A stretch of DNA of 64,000 nucleotides, taken from Rhodospirillales bacterium (GTDB taxonomy: Bacteria > Pseudomonadota > Alphaproteobacteria > TMED109). A program made the translations under genes and the position numbers. A model generated the notes under the pieces. The model was not told where the DNA came from and ran no database searches. It worked only from the letters and a program-made list of their open reading frames with translations. Location: NCBI GenBank assembly GCA_028824295.1, contig JAPPED010000003.1, forward strand, positions 310,001 through 374,000, read 5' to 3'. Shown here piece after piece: positions 16,465 through 26,289 of the stretch. Every line of letters starts with the position of its first letter. The first letter of the stretch is position 1.

Positions 16465-19400
16465 TTACACTGCAACAGCCGTTATCCGCACAGCCTCTAA
16501 CGCCTCCATTAACTCGTCTAGTTCTGCGGAGTTGAACAAACCGTCCGGCCCATGAGGTGCAATATCAGTGAATGGAGATTCATAAAGTCGGTCAGGGGCA
16601 ACCGCACCATGTTCTGTCAGGTGGTCAACCACGAGGTTCACGAACTCGATTTGATTGGCTGAAGGTGACTTTCCTGCAAGGAAAGTCTGCATGGCTTCTT
16701 TGGCGGCGTGGCGATCCATTCCCACTAGGGACCGCACGAGCAGTCCAAGTCCCTGGGATCTATTGGCTGCGCGCTGAATCGTGTCAGCCGTGCCGAGGCC
16801 GCTCGCAATGAACATCCGCTCCAACTCGCCGATGTCAGTCGTAGTGAGCGGTCTGTTCTTCCTCAGTTTTGCGATGGCGACGTGGTCGACATGTTCGCGC
16901 AGAAATGCACGAGCCTTAGCCGCGAACTTCGCTTGATCCGTTCCTGAGGCGAAGCTAGGCAGGTCAACGTGGATTTCGTCTCCCATGAGGTCCTCAAAAT
17001 CCGTGTAGATCGGTTTGCGTTGATGTTTGTCGATGAACTGAACAAGGTTCCGAATTCGACGACGCATGACTTCCAGGATTGGGACACTAACGTTCTGCCA
17101 CCACTCGTCCGTCTGAACGTCCAGGATGAGTGAGATTTGCTCTTGCACCACCGGGACGGCGGATTTTTCCTCGAGTAGTCCGGCAATCTGCTTCATCCGA
17201 TCACTGAGCCGAGCAAAGCTGGGCTCGTGCCGTAGCAGGCTGAGCTGCAGGCTTAGGACGAGCAGGTCGAACCGCTTGGCTTCTTCTTTCTCTGGGTCCA
17301 ACTCTGAAGGCAGGCCGGCCACTTTGTGTGAGAGTTCTGTCAGGGCCTCTCTCGGCAATGACATCCATGATTCAGGTTTGGCGTATTTCTCGATGAACCG
17401 GCGCCGTGGGCGTACCACGAAGTTGTCTACATTCATCGCAGCGACTTCGCGCTGCAAGAGATCGGCGAGAGACCACCGAACCGCGTCGTTCGTTTCTGGA
17501 TCGGAGTGGGTGGGCTCAGACTCGTCGAGCCTACCCGGTTTGGTTTCCCCGCCCTGATGGTCCAGCGTGGCAATCAACTCGAGCCGGGCGTTGAACAGGC
17601 GCTTACCAAGCGATTCGTTGCCGGATCCCTCCGTGGCCGGAATATTCTGGCTGAAATATTCGAGGTTCTGGCAGTAGTCGAAGATATAGAACATGTCCTT
17701 GTCTTTGCCGGGGCCGAACAAACCGGGACAAAGCCGCGTACCACGCCCCACCATCTGCCAGAACTTGGTCTTCGAGCGCACCAGCTTGAAGAAAACCAAG
17801 TTCACAACCTCGGGGATGTCGATGCCGGTGTCGAGCATGTCCACTGAGATCGCGAGGTGTGGGTTCTGCTCCTTGTTCGAGAAGCTGTCGATCAGGCTCT
17901 GCGTGTATTCCGTCTTGAAGGTGATGACGCGGGCGAACTCGCCCTTGTAGGTTGGATAGTTGGCGTTGAAACGCTCGGCGATGAACTCCGCATGGGCTTG
18001 GTTTTTGGCGAAGAGGATTGTCTTGCCAAGACGATCGCCGCCGGCGACGGCGAGCCCACGGGTCATGAGGTGCGCCAGCACCTTGTCCACGGTGTTCTTG
18101 TTAAACAGCCACTTGTTGACCGCCTCGGCTTCGACTCGGTCAGGCACCGCGCCGTCGTCGTCCCATTCCAGCGCGTCCCACTGGTCCTTTTCCTCTTCCG
18201 ATAGCTCGTGGTAGGTGATGCCCTCGCGCTGAAACCTGAGCGGTACCGAGACGGCCTTGGGCGGCACGAGGAAGCCGTCGCGCACCGCCTCCTCTAGGGA
18301 GTAGGCGTCGGTCGGCACTCCGTTCTCTAGGTCGAACAGGCTGTAGGTGTTTCGGTCCACCTCGTCCTTGGGCGTCGCCGTAAGCCCGACCAGTAGGGAG
18401 TCAAAATGGTCGAAGATGGCGCGATACTTCTGGAACACGGAGCGATGCGCCTCGTCGATGACCACCAAGTCGAAGTGGCCCACCCCGAAGCGACGCTGGC
18501 CGTCGCGAGCCTCATCTATCAGCCCCATCATGGTCGGATAGGTCGAAATGTAGACGCGTCCCTCGGCGTTCCTCTCGGTGACCAGGTTGACGGGCGAGGC
18601 GTCGGGCAAGTGACGTTTGAAGGCATTGACCGCCTGATTCACCAGCGCCACCCGGTCGGCGAGAAAGAGCACCCGCTTGGCCCAGTTGCTTCGCATCAGC
18701 AGGTCGGAAAGTGCGATCACCGTACGCGTCTTGCCAGAGCCCGTCGCCATCACGAGCAGTGCCTTGCGGTCGTAGTCGCGCTCGAACGCCTCAGCGATAC
18801 GCCGAATGGCGCGGGTCTGGTAGTGGCGCTCGACGATCTCCGAACTGATTGGAGCCACCGCCAGCGTGCGGCGTGTCTTCCGGCGCTGGGTAAGCAACTC
18901 CAACTCTGCCTTCTTGTAGAAACCCTGAACTCGGCGCGGCGGGTAGCGGGTGTCGTCCCACATCCAGTGGTCGTAACCGTTCGAGTAAAAGATAACCGGC
19001 CGTTGCCCAAACTCGTGCTCCAGGCAATCGGCGTAGAGTTTGGCCTGTTGCTGCCCGACGCGGGCGTCGCGCCGCGTTCGCTTGGCCTCAACTAGACCGA
19101 GCGGCTTGCCATCGTCGCCCCAGAGCACATAGTCCACGTAGCCCTTGCCCTCGGCATTGGGCATCCCGCTGACCCCGAACTCCCGGTCGTGGTCTTGATC
19201 CAATGGCCAGCCGGCTTCCTTCAGCAGCAGGTCTATGAAATAGTCGCGGGTTTCGGCCTCGGAGTAGTCGTGCGTGTCCGGTTGCGTTGCAGCCTCTTTC
19301 TTAGCCTTGGCTACCTCCTCTCTCAAGCGCTGGAGTTCTTCATCGAGCACGCCCTTGTCCGCAAGCAGAGTTGTGAGTTTCTCGTCGTGCTCCCGGAGGC

Positions 19401-19878
19401 CTTCCGCAAGCGTGCGTAGTTGCCCTGCCGTCTGCTGTTTGGTGGTCGCGGGCCGGGGCAGTGCCGCAGGATCGAAGGCAAGTCCAGGCTCTGGGCGCCC
19501 GGCGCGGGCGTACGTTCGTGCAAACCAATAGGTTACGTGGAAGAGTTCGCGCAGCGCCGTCAGCGCATCCGCTTCCGGAATAGCGCGGTGGCCGTGCACC
19601 GCGCGGTTGCCGAGCGTGTTGAGAACCCGGGCCTTGCTGAATACCGCCTCGCCTGCGGCCTTCTTGAAGCTCGGCTCGTGAATCAGCGCCGAGAGTTTGT
19701 CCTGATAGGGCAATCGGAGGGTCGCGTCGTGCTTGTATGCCCAGTTCACCGCCAGTTCCAGCGTGCGCCGGGCGTAGAAGCAGGCCGTGCGGGTATCCCC
19801 ATGCACTGACGCCTCAGATCTCGCAGCGGAGTCGAACACTGCTGGCCATTCGCGCTGGAGGAAGGTGAACTGGCTCAC
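16465..19878 (-). CDS. hsdR: Type I restriction enzyme, endonuclease/translocase subunit HsdR
   Basis: A 1137-residue restriction subunit. Residues 1-125 resemble the DUF4145-type helical domain found at the N-terminus of EcoEI-like HsdR, followed by a coiled coil (about 150-200). The nuclease site is Asp249 with 'EAK' at 264-266. The superfamily 2 helicase motor has 'ATGSGKT' (378-384), 'DEAH' (475-478), 'GLTATP' (about 499-504) and motif VI '[11 protein letters not shown]'. All are intact, so restriction should be functional. It is the last gene of the hsdM-hsdS-unknown-hsdR operon and overlaps the unknown gene by 4 bases (ATGA at 19875-19878). Confidence 0.96.
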   Translation of the reverse strand: MSQFTFLQREWPAVFDSAARSEASVHGDTRTACFYARRTLELAVNWAYKHDATLRLPYQDKLSALIHEPSFKKAAGEAVFSKARVLNTLGNRAVHGHRAIPEADALTALRELFHVTYWFARTYARAGRPEPGLAFDPAALPRPATTKQQTAGQLRTLAEGLREHDEKLTTLLADKGVLDEELQRLREEVAKAKKEAATQPDTHDYSEAETRDYFIDLLLKEAGWPLDQDHDREFGVSGMPNAEGKGYVDYVLWGDDGKPLGLVEAKRTRRDARVGQQQAKLYADCLEHEFGQRPVIFYSNGYDHWMWDDTRYPPRRVQGFYKKAELELLTQRRKTRRTLAVAPISSEIVERHYQTRAIRRIAEAFERDYDRKALLVMATGSGKTRTVIALSDLLMRSNWAKRVLFLADRVALVNQAVNAFKRHLPDASPVNLVTERNAEGRVYISTYPTMMGLIDEARDGQRRFGVGHFDLVVIDEAHRSVFQKYRAIFDHFDSLLVGLTATPKDEVDRNTYSLFDLENGVPTDAYSLEEAVRDGFLVPPKAVSVPLRFQREGITYHELSEEEKDQWDALEWDDDGAVPDRVEAEAVNKWLFNKNTVDKVLAHLMTRGLAVAGGDRLGKTILFAKNQAHAEFIAERFNANYPTYKGEFARVITFKTEYTQSLIDSFSNKEQNPHLAISVDMLDTGIDIPEVVNLVFFKLVRSKTKFWQMVGRGTRLCPGLFGPGKDKDMFYIFDYCQNLEYFSQNIPATEGSGNESLGKRLFNARLELIATLDHQGGETKPGRLDESEPTHSDPETNDAVRWSLADLLQREVAAMNVDNFVVRPRRRFIEKYAKPESWMSLPREALTELSHKVAGLPSELDPEKEEAKRFDLLVLSLQLSLLRHEPSFARLSDRMKQIAGLLEEKSAVPVVQEQISLILDVQTDEWWQNVSVPILEVMRRRIRNLVQFIDKHQRKPIYTDFEDLMGDEIHVDLPSFASGTDQAKFAAKARAFLREHVDHVAIAKLRKNRPLTTTDIGELERMFIASGLGTADTIQRAANRSQGLGLLVRSLVGMDRHAAKEAMQTFLAGKSPSANQIEFVNLVVDHLTEHGAVAPDRLYESPFTDIAPHGPDGLFNSAELDELMEALEAVRITAVAV

Positions 19879-20852
19879 ATCCTCCCTCCTAAGACGCGAT
19901 CCATCAATTTCCCGACGAACCCGCGCTCCTGCCGGTTTCCCCCGGAGATTCCGCCATCGTATATCGGCAAGGCCGGAACCGCAGGAGCGCCTGTTCTGTT
20001 CATCGTACTACCGGCGTAGATCGCGTCCGCACTCAACCGGCGTTCGAGATAGGGCGTGAAGCCCGTGAGCAGAATCGACATAGCCACCATGTCACGCATC
20101 TCGATCGCACGTAGTGCTCCCTTCGCGCGGCTGCCGTGTCGGATACCAGGATAGTCAGAGGCGAAGCCGTAGAGCTTCTTGAGGGCCTCTTTAATTGTCG
20201 CGTGCGGCCACGAGTTGAGTTGTTCACACATGTCGCCCAGCGTGTTCTTTGTTACACCCGGATCGAGTGCACCAATCGCTTCCAACAACATGAACTGCTT
20301 GCCGATGCACGTCTTGATCCGACCGTCCGTGCACCCGAAGCGAAGGTCTCTTAACGCGTCCTCATATTCCCTCATCAACTGGTCGAGGTGTAGGTCTTGA
20401 CCGGCGAGCGCGCGGAGATCACTAACCAAGCTCGCGAATAGGCCGGGCAGGGTCGGACAAAGTACGCAGGGTCGGCGTAGGTCGTAGCGGAGATTAAACT
20501 TGCCGATGAAATCGGCGAGCAGGTTGAAATAGCGATTGGTCAACTGGTCGCCACCCAACTCTTCGAGCGCGTCGTGCGCCGCCTCGAAGAATTCGGCGAG
20601 CGCGGGCTCATCGCCAAGATCGTTCGCCGTGATCGCCTCGAATGCTTCGCGGCTTTGTATAGGACTGTCGATTATGTCGGCGAGATCCTCGACCGAGGGA
20701 CGCGGAGACAAAGCGGGCACAAGGGCGCGGTACAGCTCGCAGAAGATGTCTTCTGGAAGACCTTCGTTATCCTCGTCCAGGGGCTGATCGATGAGCGGCA
20801 GCCAGATTTCGCGCCACGTCTCCGCCCATACGCCAATGAGATCGCCCCGCAC
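19875..20852 (-). CDS. Type I RM-associated protein of unknown function (Abi C-terminal-like)
   Basis: A 325-residue predicted cytoplasmic protein between hsdS (2-base gap) and hsdR (4-base overlap), so it is translated as part of the RM operon. The C-terminal region '[20 protein letters not shown]' followed by '[21 protein letters not shown]' (about 230-280) resembles the helical C-terminal domain of abortive-infection proteins (Abi_C/HEPN-like). The N-terminal 200 residues are helical and acidic with a few cysteines (near 130). No classical HEPN Rx4-6H is obvious. It could be an accessory effector or a regulator of restriction. Function unknown. Confidence 0.7.
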   Translation of the reverse strand: MRGDLIGVWAETWREIWLPLIDQPLDEDNEGLPEDIFCELYRALVPALSPRPSVEDLADIIDSPIQSREAFEAITANDLGDEPALAEFFEAAHDALEELGGDQLTNRYFNLLADFIGKFNLRYDLRRPCVLCPTLPGLFASLVSDLRALAGQDLHLDQLMREYEDALRDLRFGCTDGRIKTCIGKQFMLLEAIGALDPGVTKNTLGDMCEQLNSWPHATIKEALKKLYGFASDYPGIRHGSRAKGALRAIEMRDMVAMSILLTGFTPYLERRLSADAIYAGSTMNRTGAPAVPALPIYDGGISGGNRQERGFVGKLMDRVLGGRM

Positions 20853-20854
20853 CG

Positions 20855-22015
20855 CTAAAGATTTCCTCTGAAAGCATGCTGCTGAAGAGAGGCAAGAAGA
20901 TCTTCGAGACCATCAAGCGCTCTCCGAAATGGGACGGTCAACCTCTCAATCTCCGAAACGCGATCTGCGTACTCTCGCTGCTTTGCTTCAGGAGGGACGG
21001 GTACGACAACACTGCGCACCAGCCCGATATTTAGGTTCTTAACTGTAGCTCCGGGTGCCCGCCGCGAAAATTCCGTGTAGAGCGCCCGTGAGCCAAGAAG
21101 ACTGTAGTAGTAGTCGGGAATTACATTCGACTTGCGAGGAGAAAGCACTAGCCATCCATCATGAATACAGCCCGAAGTCCGCATGATGTACGGCCTGCCA
21201 AAGCTCATCGAGTTGGTGAGAAGGAAGTCGCCGGGATTGACTCTGCGCGACCGCTTTGCCCCCTCCGGTTTGATCTTTCTCTTGGTCGCTGTGATGTACT
21301 TTGCGTTCTCTGGGGCATCGCCGATCATGATCCAGTTCACCCCGTCTCGACTCTCAGTAATGTAATCGTCGATCGGGCGGGGCGATCCACCGCGGGAGAT
21401 TTCAAACAAGTCCTCAAGTGCGCTTGTCGGCCATCGCTTCGGATTCGTGGCGGGGTCACCGAACATGTTGAGAAAGAATGATTTGGTAAGGGTATCGAGT
21501 CGGTTAAGGGCAGCTCTGCGGTTGGCCCGCATCGCGTTCGCTTTGTCCAGGATCTCCGCAATCCGCCGCTGCTCAGGGAGGGGAGGGAGGGGGATCTGGA
21601 TCTTGAACACCTCGGCAGGTCTGGCTCTGAGTAGCGACCCCCCAACGCCCGAAACTGTTCGCATAAAAGCGGAGTGAAAAGCATCTCCGACCAACACCCA
21701 GCGCAAAAAACTTGGCCAAATGCGCTTGTCTCTGAAAATGATCCATTCGCCCGATGCGATCTGACGATGCCTGCTAACTGGCCCAACAACGCATGCTCGA
21801 CGGATGTGCGGAACAATGCGCGAGATCATCACGTCGTCTGGCTGGACTGCTTTCTTTGAAGAACCAATTTTGGAGCCAGCAACTACTTCAGGAGCGCCGG
21901 CATCGAAAGCGGGGATGCTATAAAGCTCGAACACTTCGTCCTGGTGCTTCTTGGGATCTACAGTAACGCCTTTGCGAAGTGCAATGTCTCCCATTGAAAT
22001 CATGTTCCATTTCAT
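20855..22015 (-). CDS. hsdS: Type I restriction-modification specificity subunit HsdS
   Basis: A 386-residue DNA-recognition subunit with two target-recognition domains (about 1-150 and 195-345). Each is followed by a helical spacer; the central one starts 'PLPPLPEQRRIAEILDKANA', a hallmark of HsdS. The two TRDs differ in sequence, which implies a bipartite asymmetric target. It overlaps hsdM by 4 bases (ATGA, 22012-22015). The ORF is full length, so the complex should be assembled. The target sequence cannot be read from the protein. Confidence 0.94.
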   Translation of the reverse strand: MKWNMISMGDIALRKGVTVDPKKHQDEVFELYSIPAFDAGAPEVVAGSKIGSSKKAVQPDDVMISRIVPHIRRACVVGPVSRHRQIASGEWIIFRDKRIWPSFLRWVLVGDAFHSAFMRTVSGVGGSLLRARPAEVFKIQIPLPPLPEQRRIAEILDKANAMRANRRAALNRLDTLTKSFFLNMFGDPATNPKRWPTSALEDLFEISRGGSPRPIDDYITESRDGVNWIMIGDAPENAKYITATKRKIKPEGAKRSRRVNPGDFLLTNSMSFGRPYIMRTSGCIHDGWLVLSPRKSNVIPDYYYSLLGSRALYTEFSRRAPGATVKNLNIGLVRSVVVPVPPEAKQREYADRVSEIERLTVPFRRALDGLEDLLASLQQHAFRGNL

Positions 22016-23565
22016 CTCAGCATCGCCTTCAACTCCTTCATCCCCAATTGAATGTCCTCCTCGAGTTTGGCCAGCTCCGCGAGGATTTCTTGCGGTGGGC
22101 GGTGCTCAACCTCCTTGTGTTCCACTTCTTTGTACCGGTTGAGCGAGAGGTCGTAGCCTTGCGAAGCAATTTCGGCTTTAGGCACGCAAAAGCTCTGCGC
22201 GGTCCGCGGGCGCTTACGCTCACCTCCCGCGCGGTCTGCCCAGCGTGCAATCACGTCAGGCAGGTTGTTCTTCGCATGATCGGCCGCGCAGAGCGCTGTG
22301 TGCGGCACAGCCCCGAGCTTGTCCTCAGGCAAGAGCGGCGTACGCTTGTCATCGAGACTCCAGCCGTCCGCTGTAACATCATAGAACCAGACGTAGTCGG
22401 TGCCGCCAGAGTTCGTTTTGGTGAAAAATAGGATTGAGGTGGAGACCCCTGCGTAGGGTTTGAACGCGCCGCCCGGTAGCGACACTATGGCGTCAAGTTT
22501 CTGGTCTTCGATCAAGATACTCCGCAACTGCTTGTGTGCCTTACTTGAGCCGAAAAGGACACCATCAGGCACGATCACTGCGGCCCGGCCACCGTGCTTC
22601 AACAGCCGAAGAAAGAGCGCGAGGAAGAGCAGCTCGGTCTTCTTGGTCTTAACGATTTGCAGGAGGTCCTTGGCGGTGTTCTCATAGTCGAGGCTGCCGG
22701 CGAAGGGCGGATTGGCCAGCACTAGCGTGAACCTTTCTTCCTCGCCGGCGTGGTCCTCCGCCAGCGAGTCCCGGTAGCGGATGTCGGGGCTCTCTACGCC
22801 GTGCAGCAGCATGTTCATGCTGCCGATACGCAGCATGGTATTGTCGAAGTCAAAACCGTGGAATAGGTCGTGGTGGAAGTGCTCACGTAGCTTCGCGTCG
22901 TGCAGCAGATTCGGATAGCGGTCGCGCAGGTACTCGCCGGTCGCGACCAGGAAGCCCGCCGTGCCGCAGGCCGGGTCGCAAACGACATCAGCGGGCAGGG
23001 GTGCGGCAAGTTCCACCATCATCCGGATGATGTGACGCGGTGTGCGGAACTGCCCATTCTGTCCGGCGGTGGCAATCGTGCCGAGCATGTACTCGTAGAC
23101 GTCGCCCTTGGTATCGCGCTCCTCCATCGGCACCTTGTCGAGCAGGTCTACAACCTTGGCCAGCAGTGCTGGGGCCGGAATGGTGAACCGCGCGTCCTTC
23201 ATGTGGTGCGCGTATGTCGAGTCGGCGCCGCCGAGCTGGCGAGTCAGGTCGTCGCGAAGAAACGGGAAGACGTGTTCTCCAACAACCATAAACATCTCGG
23301 CAGGGGCGAGGTGCTTGAAGCGCGACCAGCGGAAGTCCTCGTAGGATCGACCATTCGCGTCCTTGCCTTTCGGAAAGACCCGCCGCTCCATCGGTTGTTT
23401 GAGCCGATTGGCCCTGTTTTCTTCCAGAGTGTGCAGGTCGTCGAGCCGGCGAAGGAACAGCAGGTACGTGATCTGTTCCATCACCTCTAACGGGTTCGAG
23501 ATGCCGCCCGACCAGAACGAGTCCCAGATGCGGTCAATTTGGTTCTTGATGTTGCCTGTGATCAT
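22012..23565 (-). CDS. hsdM: Type I restriction-modification methyltransferase subunit HsdM
   Basis: A 517-residue N6-adenine methyltransferase. The N-terminal HsdM domain begins 'NIKNQIDRIWDSFWSGGISN'. SAM motif I is 'DPACGTAG' (197-204) and catalytic motif IV is 'NPPF' (285-288). I choose the start at 23565 because the family begins 'MITGNIK'. The ORF extends to 23691, but the added residues are not family-like. It is the first gene of the RM operon, so methylation protein is made first. All catalytic residues are intact. Confidence 0.95.
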   Translation of the reverse strand: MITGNIKNQIDRIWDSFWSGGISNPLEVMEQITYLLFLRRLDDLHTLEENRANRLKQPMERRVFPKGKDANGRSYEDFRWSRFKHLAPAEMFMVVGEHVFPFLRDDLTRQLGGADSTYAHHMKDARFTIPAPALLAKVVDLLDKVPMEERDTKGDVYEYMLGTIATAGQNGQFRTPRHIIRMMVELAAPLPADVVCDPACGTAGFLVATGEYLRDRYPNLLHDAKLREHFHHDLFHGFDFDNTMLRIGSMNMLLHGVESPDIRYRDSLAEDHAGEEERFTLVLANPPFAGSLDYENTAKDLLQIVKTKKTELLFLALFLRLLKHGGRAAVIVPDGVLFGSSKAHKQLRSILIEDQKLDAIVSLPGGAFKPYAGVSTSILFFTKTNSGGTDYVWFYDVTADGWSLDDKRTPLLPEDKLGAVPHTALCAADHAKNNLPDVIARWADRAGGERKRPRTAQSFCVPKAEIASQGYDLSLNRYKEVEHKEVEHRPPQEILAELAKLEEDIQLGMKELKAMLR

Positions 23566-23939
23566 TTCGAGGACTTTGCGGGTTTGGGTTCGTGGCGCGA
23601 CTGCCGAATACTCTGCGGCAGTATTCAGGTCGATGGTGCTTCGCTGACGGTGAGCCACCACGTGGAGAAAAGCTTCCATATGGCCGCCCAACAGGCATTT
23701 CTCGGCTTCTTGTCATCATCCCAATGCTCCGGTGCCATTGCTCTACTCGATCTGCCCTGAACTAGAGTCGAGGTCCATTGCAGCGCACATGCCTATTCTT
23801 GCGGCCGCCAGAGAATCAGACCGACATGCCGAGTACCGGTGATTCGTTGCGGAGAGGTCCCGCGCCCGTTCAGGAGGGTATGCATAACGCGGACAAAAGC
23901 ACGCAGTGAGTCTACCGTGCCTGGCCACAATGGGTATTT
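23566..23939. other. Upstream region of hsdM, no gene seen
   Basis: A 374-base gap between the divergent hsdM gene and a plus-strand pseudogene. It must carry the hsdMS promoter. I find no strong promoter consensus and no supportable gene. Confidence 0.4.
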
Positions 23940-24895
23940 GCCGCTACCAAAGCTGCCCCACTCTAGGAATCGGCGCCCAGCGCCTCGCCGACAGACCACG
24001 GTGGCGTACGAAGGGCGGTTGGCTGTCAAGCTGTACGCCGCTGGCGAGTTTGTGCCCACGTTCGAGACTTTCGATGCGGTCCCGGAGGGGAAGGCGCACA
24101 TGTTCCACGCGGTGCCGAGCTACTGAACCAACAAGCACCCATCCATCCAGTTCTTCGGTGCCGCGCAGGGTGGCCTGGTCCTGCAGGAGCACAACGTTTG
24201 GCCGTACTACGGTGGTGGCCAGAAGCTCCGGGATGAGCTCTACGGCTAATTCGATCTCAAGGCATTCGTGGCCGGGAACACCGGGACCCAGATGGGAGGC
24301 TGGTTCCAGAAGGAGATCAACTCCCTCTCGGACTTCCAGGACCTCAAGATGCGGATCCCCGGCCTCGGGACGGAAGTTATCAACCGGCTTGGCGGCACGG
24401 CGGCCAACCTGCCCGGCGGCGAGATCATGCCCGCCCTCCAGTCCCCGGTGATCGATGCCACGGAATGGGTCGGCCCCTGGAACGACTTGGCGTTCAGCTT
24501 CTACAGGATCACGAAGAACTACTACGGCCCGGTCTTCCATGAGCCCAGCGCCACCCTCGAGCTCTCGGTGAACAAGGGAGGCCTGGGACGGGCTCGAGAC
24601 CGACCTGCAGACGGCCGTGGAGAATGCCGCCGCGGCCACCAACGTCCGCATGCTTGCGGAATTCCTGCCGCCAACGTCGAATCCCAGCGTGTGCTGGTCG
24701 AGGAGTATGGCGTCCAGATACGCCCGTTTCCGGCGGAGGTCTTCAGGGAGATGCTGCGCCACAGCGATGATGTCGTGCGAGCCACGGCGCAGGAAGACGA
24801 CCCGGCGCGCCGCAACTTCGAGAGTTGGCAGCGTTTCCGGGCCTACGTGTACCCGCAACCCGTACGCGGAACAGGGCTACCTGCAACTCCGGGGC
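23940..24895 (+). pseudogene. Decayed TRAP transporter substrate-binding protein (DctP/TakP family)
   Basis: Translated across frames, this reads as a TRAP-type solute-binding protein close to the alpha-keto-acid binder TakP: 'LGIGAQRLADR', 'AVKLYAAGEFVPTFETFDAV', 'GGWFQKEI', 'LKMRIPGLGTEVINRLGG', 'GEIMPALQSPVIDATEWVGP', 'NYYGPVFHEP', 'VLVEEYGVQIRPFPAEVFRE'. It carries in-frame stops at 24124-24126 and 24247-24249. A frameshift near 23990, a shift near 24585 and a compensating one near 24665 also break it. The signal peptide region is missing. No dctQ or dctM gene is nearby, so it is a stranded, inactive fragment of a lost operon. Confidence 0.85.
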
Positions 24896-25125
24896 TGAAC
24901 GGGAACCGGTGCAACGGCGGCGCATCCGCCGGGTCCGGGAGCCGTTCCGGGTTCCCGGGCGGCGCGCCGGTCGATGGCAGACCCTGATCGGTCGCCGCGA
25001 CCGCGATCAATCTATTGGGTCGGACGATGTCGACCGTGCGAGGACGTCCTGTATCGGGAACGATGCTTACCGCGGCTCCCTGCAGCCCAGGGATCGACGA
25101 TCTCGCCCCCGGTGTCCGCGCCATG

Positions 25126-25144
25126 TGTCAAGATGTTCTTGGCA
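25126..25144. promoter_or_regulatory. Inverted-repeat operator before orphan Phd antitoxin
   Basis: TGTCAA, 7-base spacer, TTGGCA, ending 29 bases before the ATG at 25174. It differs by one base from the perfect palindrome in front of the intact copy (30508-30526). Phd-type antitoxins autorepress through such sites, so the orphan protein could still bind both operators. Confidence 0.55.
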
Positions 25145-25364
25145 TGATGACATCCTCGTGACAGGACTGGCGCATGACCATATTGCATGTTTCCGAATTG
25201 AAGGCGCAGCTCTCCGAGGTGCTTGCGGCAGTCCGCGCTGGTGAGCGGATTGGCATCCTGTACGGAAAATCCAGGGAATCTGTCGCGATGATCGTGCCGT
25301 ATGAGCCCCCGGACCTGCCGGAGCGTGAGGTCGGGTTCCTCGACGGCAAGGTCAGGATTGAATT
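25126..25364 (+). repeat. Dispersed repeat copy A (Phd-type antitoxin with promoter/operator)
   Basis: This 239-base stretch aligns without gaps to 30508-30746 and includes the operator, the 5' leader and most of the antitoxin gene. The operator-to-ATG distance is identical in both copies. Copy A diverges from B just after the codons for 'GKVRIE' and then stops, so the 3' third of the antitoxin and the whole toxin are missing. Confidence 0.85.
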
Positions 25365-25377
25365 GGGAGTTATGTAG
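25174..25377 (+). pseudogene. Truncated Phd/YefM-type antitoxin, orphan copy
   Basis: A 67-residue frame, near-identical over its first 60 residues to the antitoxin at 30556 (shared 'VLAAVRAGERIGILYGKSRE' and 'MIVPYEPPDLPER'). It keeps the N-terminal DNA-binding fold of Phd proteins but ends in a foreign 'LGVM' instead of the C-terminal toxin-neutralising helix. No PIN toxin follows. It may be expressed as a repressor-only fragment or be a simple relic. Confidence 0.75.
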
Positions 25378-25443
25378 CTGACTGCGCAAGGACGTACGGC
25401 TATATTGAGGGTCACCGGCTGAATCGGTATCAGAAGGCTTTTC

Positions 25444-25731
25444 ATGAAGAAGTTCAAGTATCGAGATCATATTTTTGAGGTTTCCGAACCAAAAGATTGC
25501 CGCATTACGGTTGCGGGTTACGGCAAGTCTGCGGAAATTCGTATCGAAGATAAGAGCGGAAAAGTTGTATACACTCCTAATTTCGATGGTAGAGATGGAT
25601 TTTCTTCAAGATCGCTTGAAGCAACTGTGGGCATGGCGGCATATCTGATCGTAGAGTCTCTAGATAAGACTTCTAAAGACGATCTTCGTCGGGAAATGGA
25701 GGCGTTTTACAAGGATTTGCCCGTTGGTTGA
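25444..25731 (+). CDS. Small hypothetical protein, AT-rich gene
   Basis: A 95-residue soluble protein beginning MKKFKYRDHIFEV, rich in lysine and aspartate, with a predicted beta-rich N-terminal half and a helical C-terminus ('LRREMEAFYKDLP'). The gene is clearly lower in GC and uses A/T-ending codons, unlike its neighbours, which suggests recent acquisition. No family recognised. It lies 18 bases before a small membrane-protein gene in the same direction. Confidence 0.6.
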   Translation: MKKFKYRDHIFEVSEPKDCRITVAGYGKSAEIRIEDKSGKVVYTPNFDGRDGFSSRSLEATVGMAAYLIVESLDKTSKDDLRREMEAFYKDLPVG

Positions 25732-25749
25732 TTTCGGTTAGCGTTGAAC

Positions 25750-25956
25750 ATGAATCCGTTTCCTGTTCTGGCGATGGTTGAGCAATTTGGGTTGATTGAC
25801 GGCATTTTCGCTTTTGGGATTATAGCCCTTGGCATTTGGGTGCATCGTCTGAAAATGTCACAGGTGCGTCATGATGAACGGATCAAAGCGTTGCAGGATC
25901 AGATGACAGAAGTCAAGGCGATGCCGGCAGTGCGTCAAGGCAAATCTGACCCCTGA
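25750..25956 (+). CDS. Small single-pass membrane protein of unknown function
   Basis: A 68-residue protein with one transmembrane helix ('GIFAFGIIALGIWVH', about residues 17-31) followed by a charged helix of the coiled-coil type ('QVRHDERIKALQDQM'). The ATG at 25750 is chosen; an in-frame TTG lies 6 bases earlier. It is probably co-transcribed with the AT-rich gene before it. The form recalls small phage or mobile-element membrane proteins, but I cannot assign it. Confidence 0.5.
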   Translation: MNPFPVLAMVEQFGLIDGIFAFGIIALGIWVHRLKMSQVRHDERIKALQDQMTEVKAMPAVRQGKSDP

Positions 25957-25971
25957 TATCTAGCTGAATTT

Positions 25972-26067
25972 TGGCGGAGGGGAAGGGATTCGAACCCTCG
26001 GGACGTGGGGTAGAACGCCCTGCGGTTTTTGAAACCGTTGCCTTCGACTTGACTCAGCCAACCCTCC
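25972..26067 (-). tRNA. Atypical class II tRNA, serine-like body with CAA (Leu) anticodon
   Basis: The minus strand folds as a 96-nt class II tRNA with encoded CCA. The acceptor GGAGGGT pairs with CCCCTCC except at position 7 (T-C). The T arm is GAGGG-TTCGAAT-CCCTT, and the variable arm has a 6-bp stem (GGGCGT/ACGTCC). The discriminator is G73, as in serine tRNAs, where leucine tRNAs have A73. The anticodon loop is TTCAAAA, giving CAA, which would read UUG. The top anticodon-stem pair is A-C. The D loop (GAGTCAAGTCGAA) lacks the conserved GG. It may be a decayed tRNA-Ser, or a non-standard tRNA charged with serine. Confidence 0.75.
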
Positions 26068-26168
26068 TCAGCGGAGGGGTGGCAACATCGTTCCAAACAC
26101 TTTCACTTTGTCCACATTCTGTCTGGAGCATCCGGCCCTACTAAACTCCACGCATCGCCAATCGAACC

Positions 26169-26187
26169 CGTCGCTAAACAAGCGACG
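26169..26187. other. Perfect inverted repeat
   Basis: CGTCGCT (26169-26175), loop AAACA, AGCGACG (26181-26187), in the 222-base gap between the tRNA and the FitA-like gene. It could be the terminator hairpin of the minus-strand antitoxin gene, though no clear T-run follows. Confidence 0.3.
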
Positions 26188-26289
26188 AGTTTACGATGGC
26201 TACCCATTCCGGCCCTGGCCGTGCGCATCGGCACGGCATTCCTCTACTGCGCCCAAGTTCGTCTCAAACAGCCATACGGACCGGGGCGC

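Noticed and set aside
16254-16535. 93-codon plus-strand frame between the GHKL operon and hsdR
   Set aside because: It runs into the 3' end of hsdR on the other strand and has no family features or ribosome site.
25972-26067. 8/4 or 9/3 acceptor/T-stem fold for the odd tRNA
   Set aside because: An 8-bp acceptor would need a T-T pair after the T-C mismatch, so the ordinary 7/5 fold is better; the resemblance to reported unusual serine tRNAs is limited to identity elements and anticodon.
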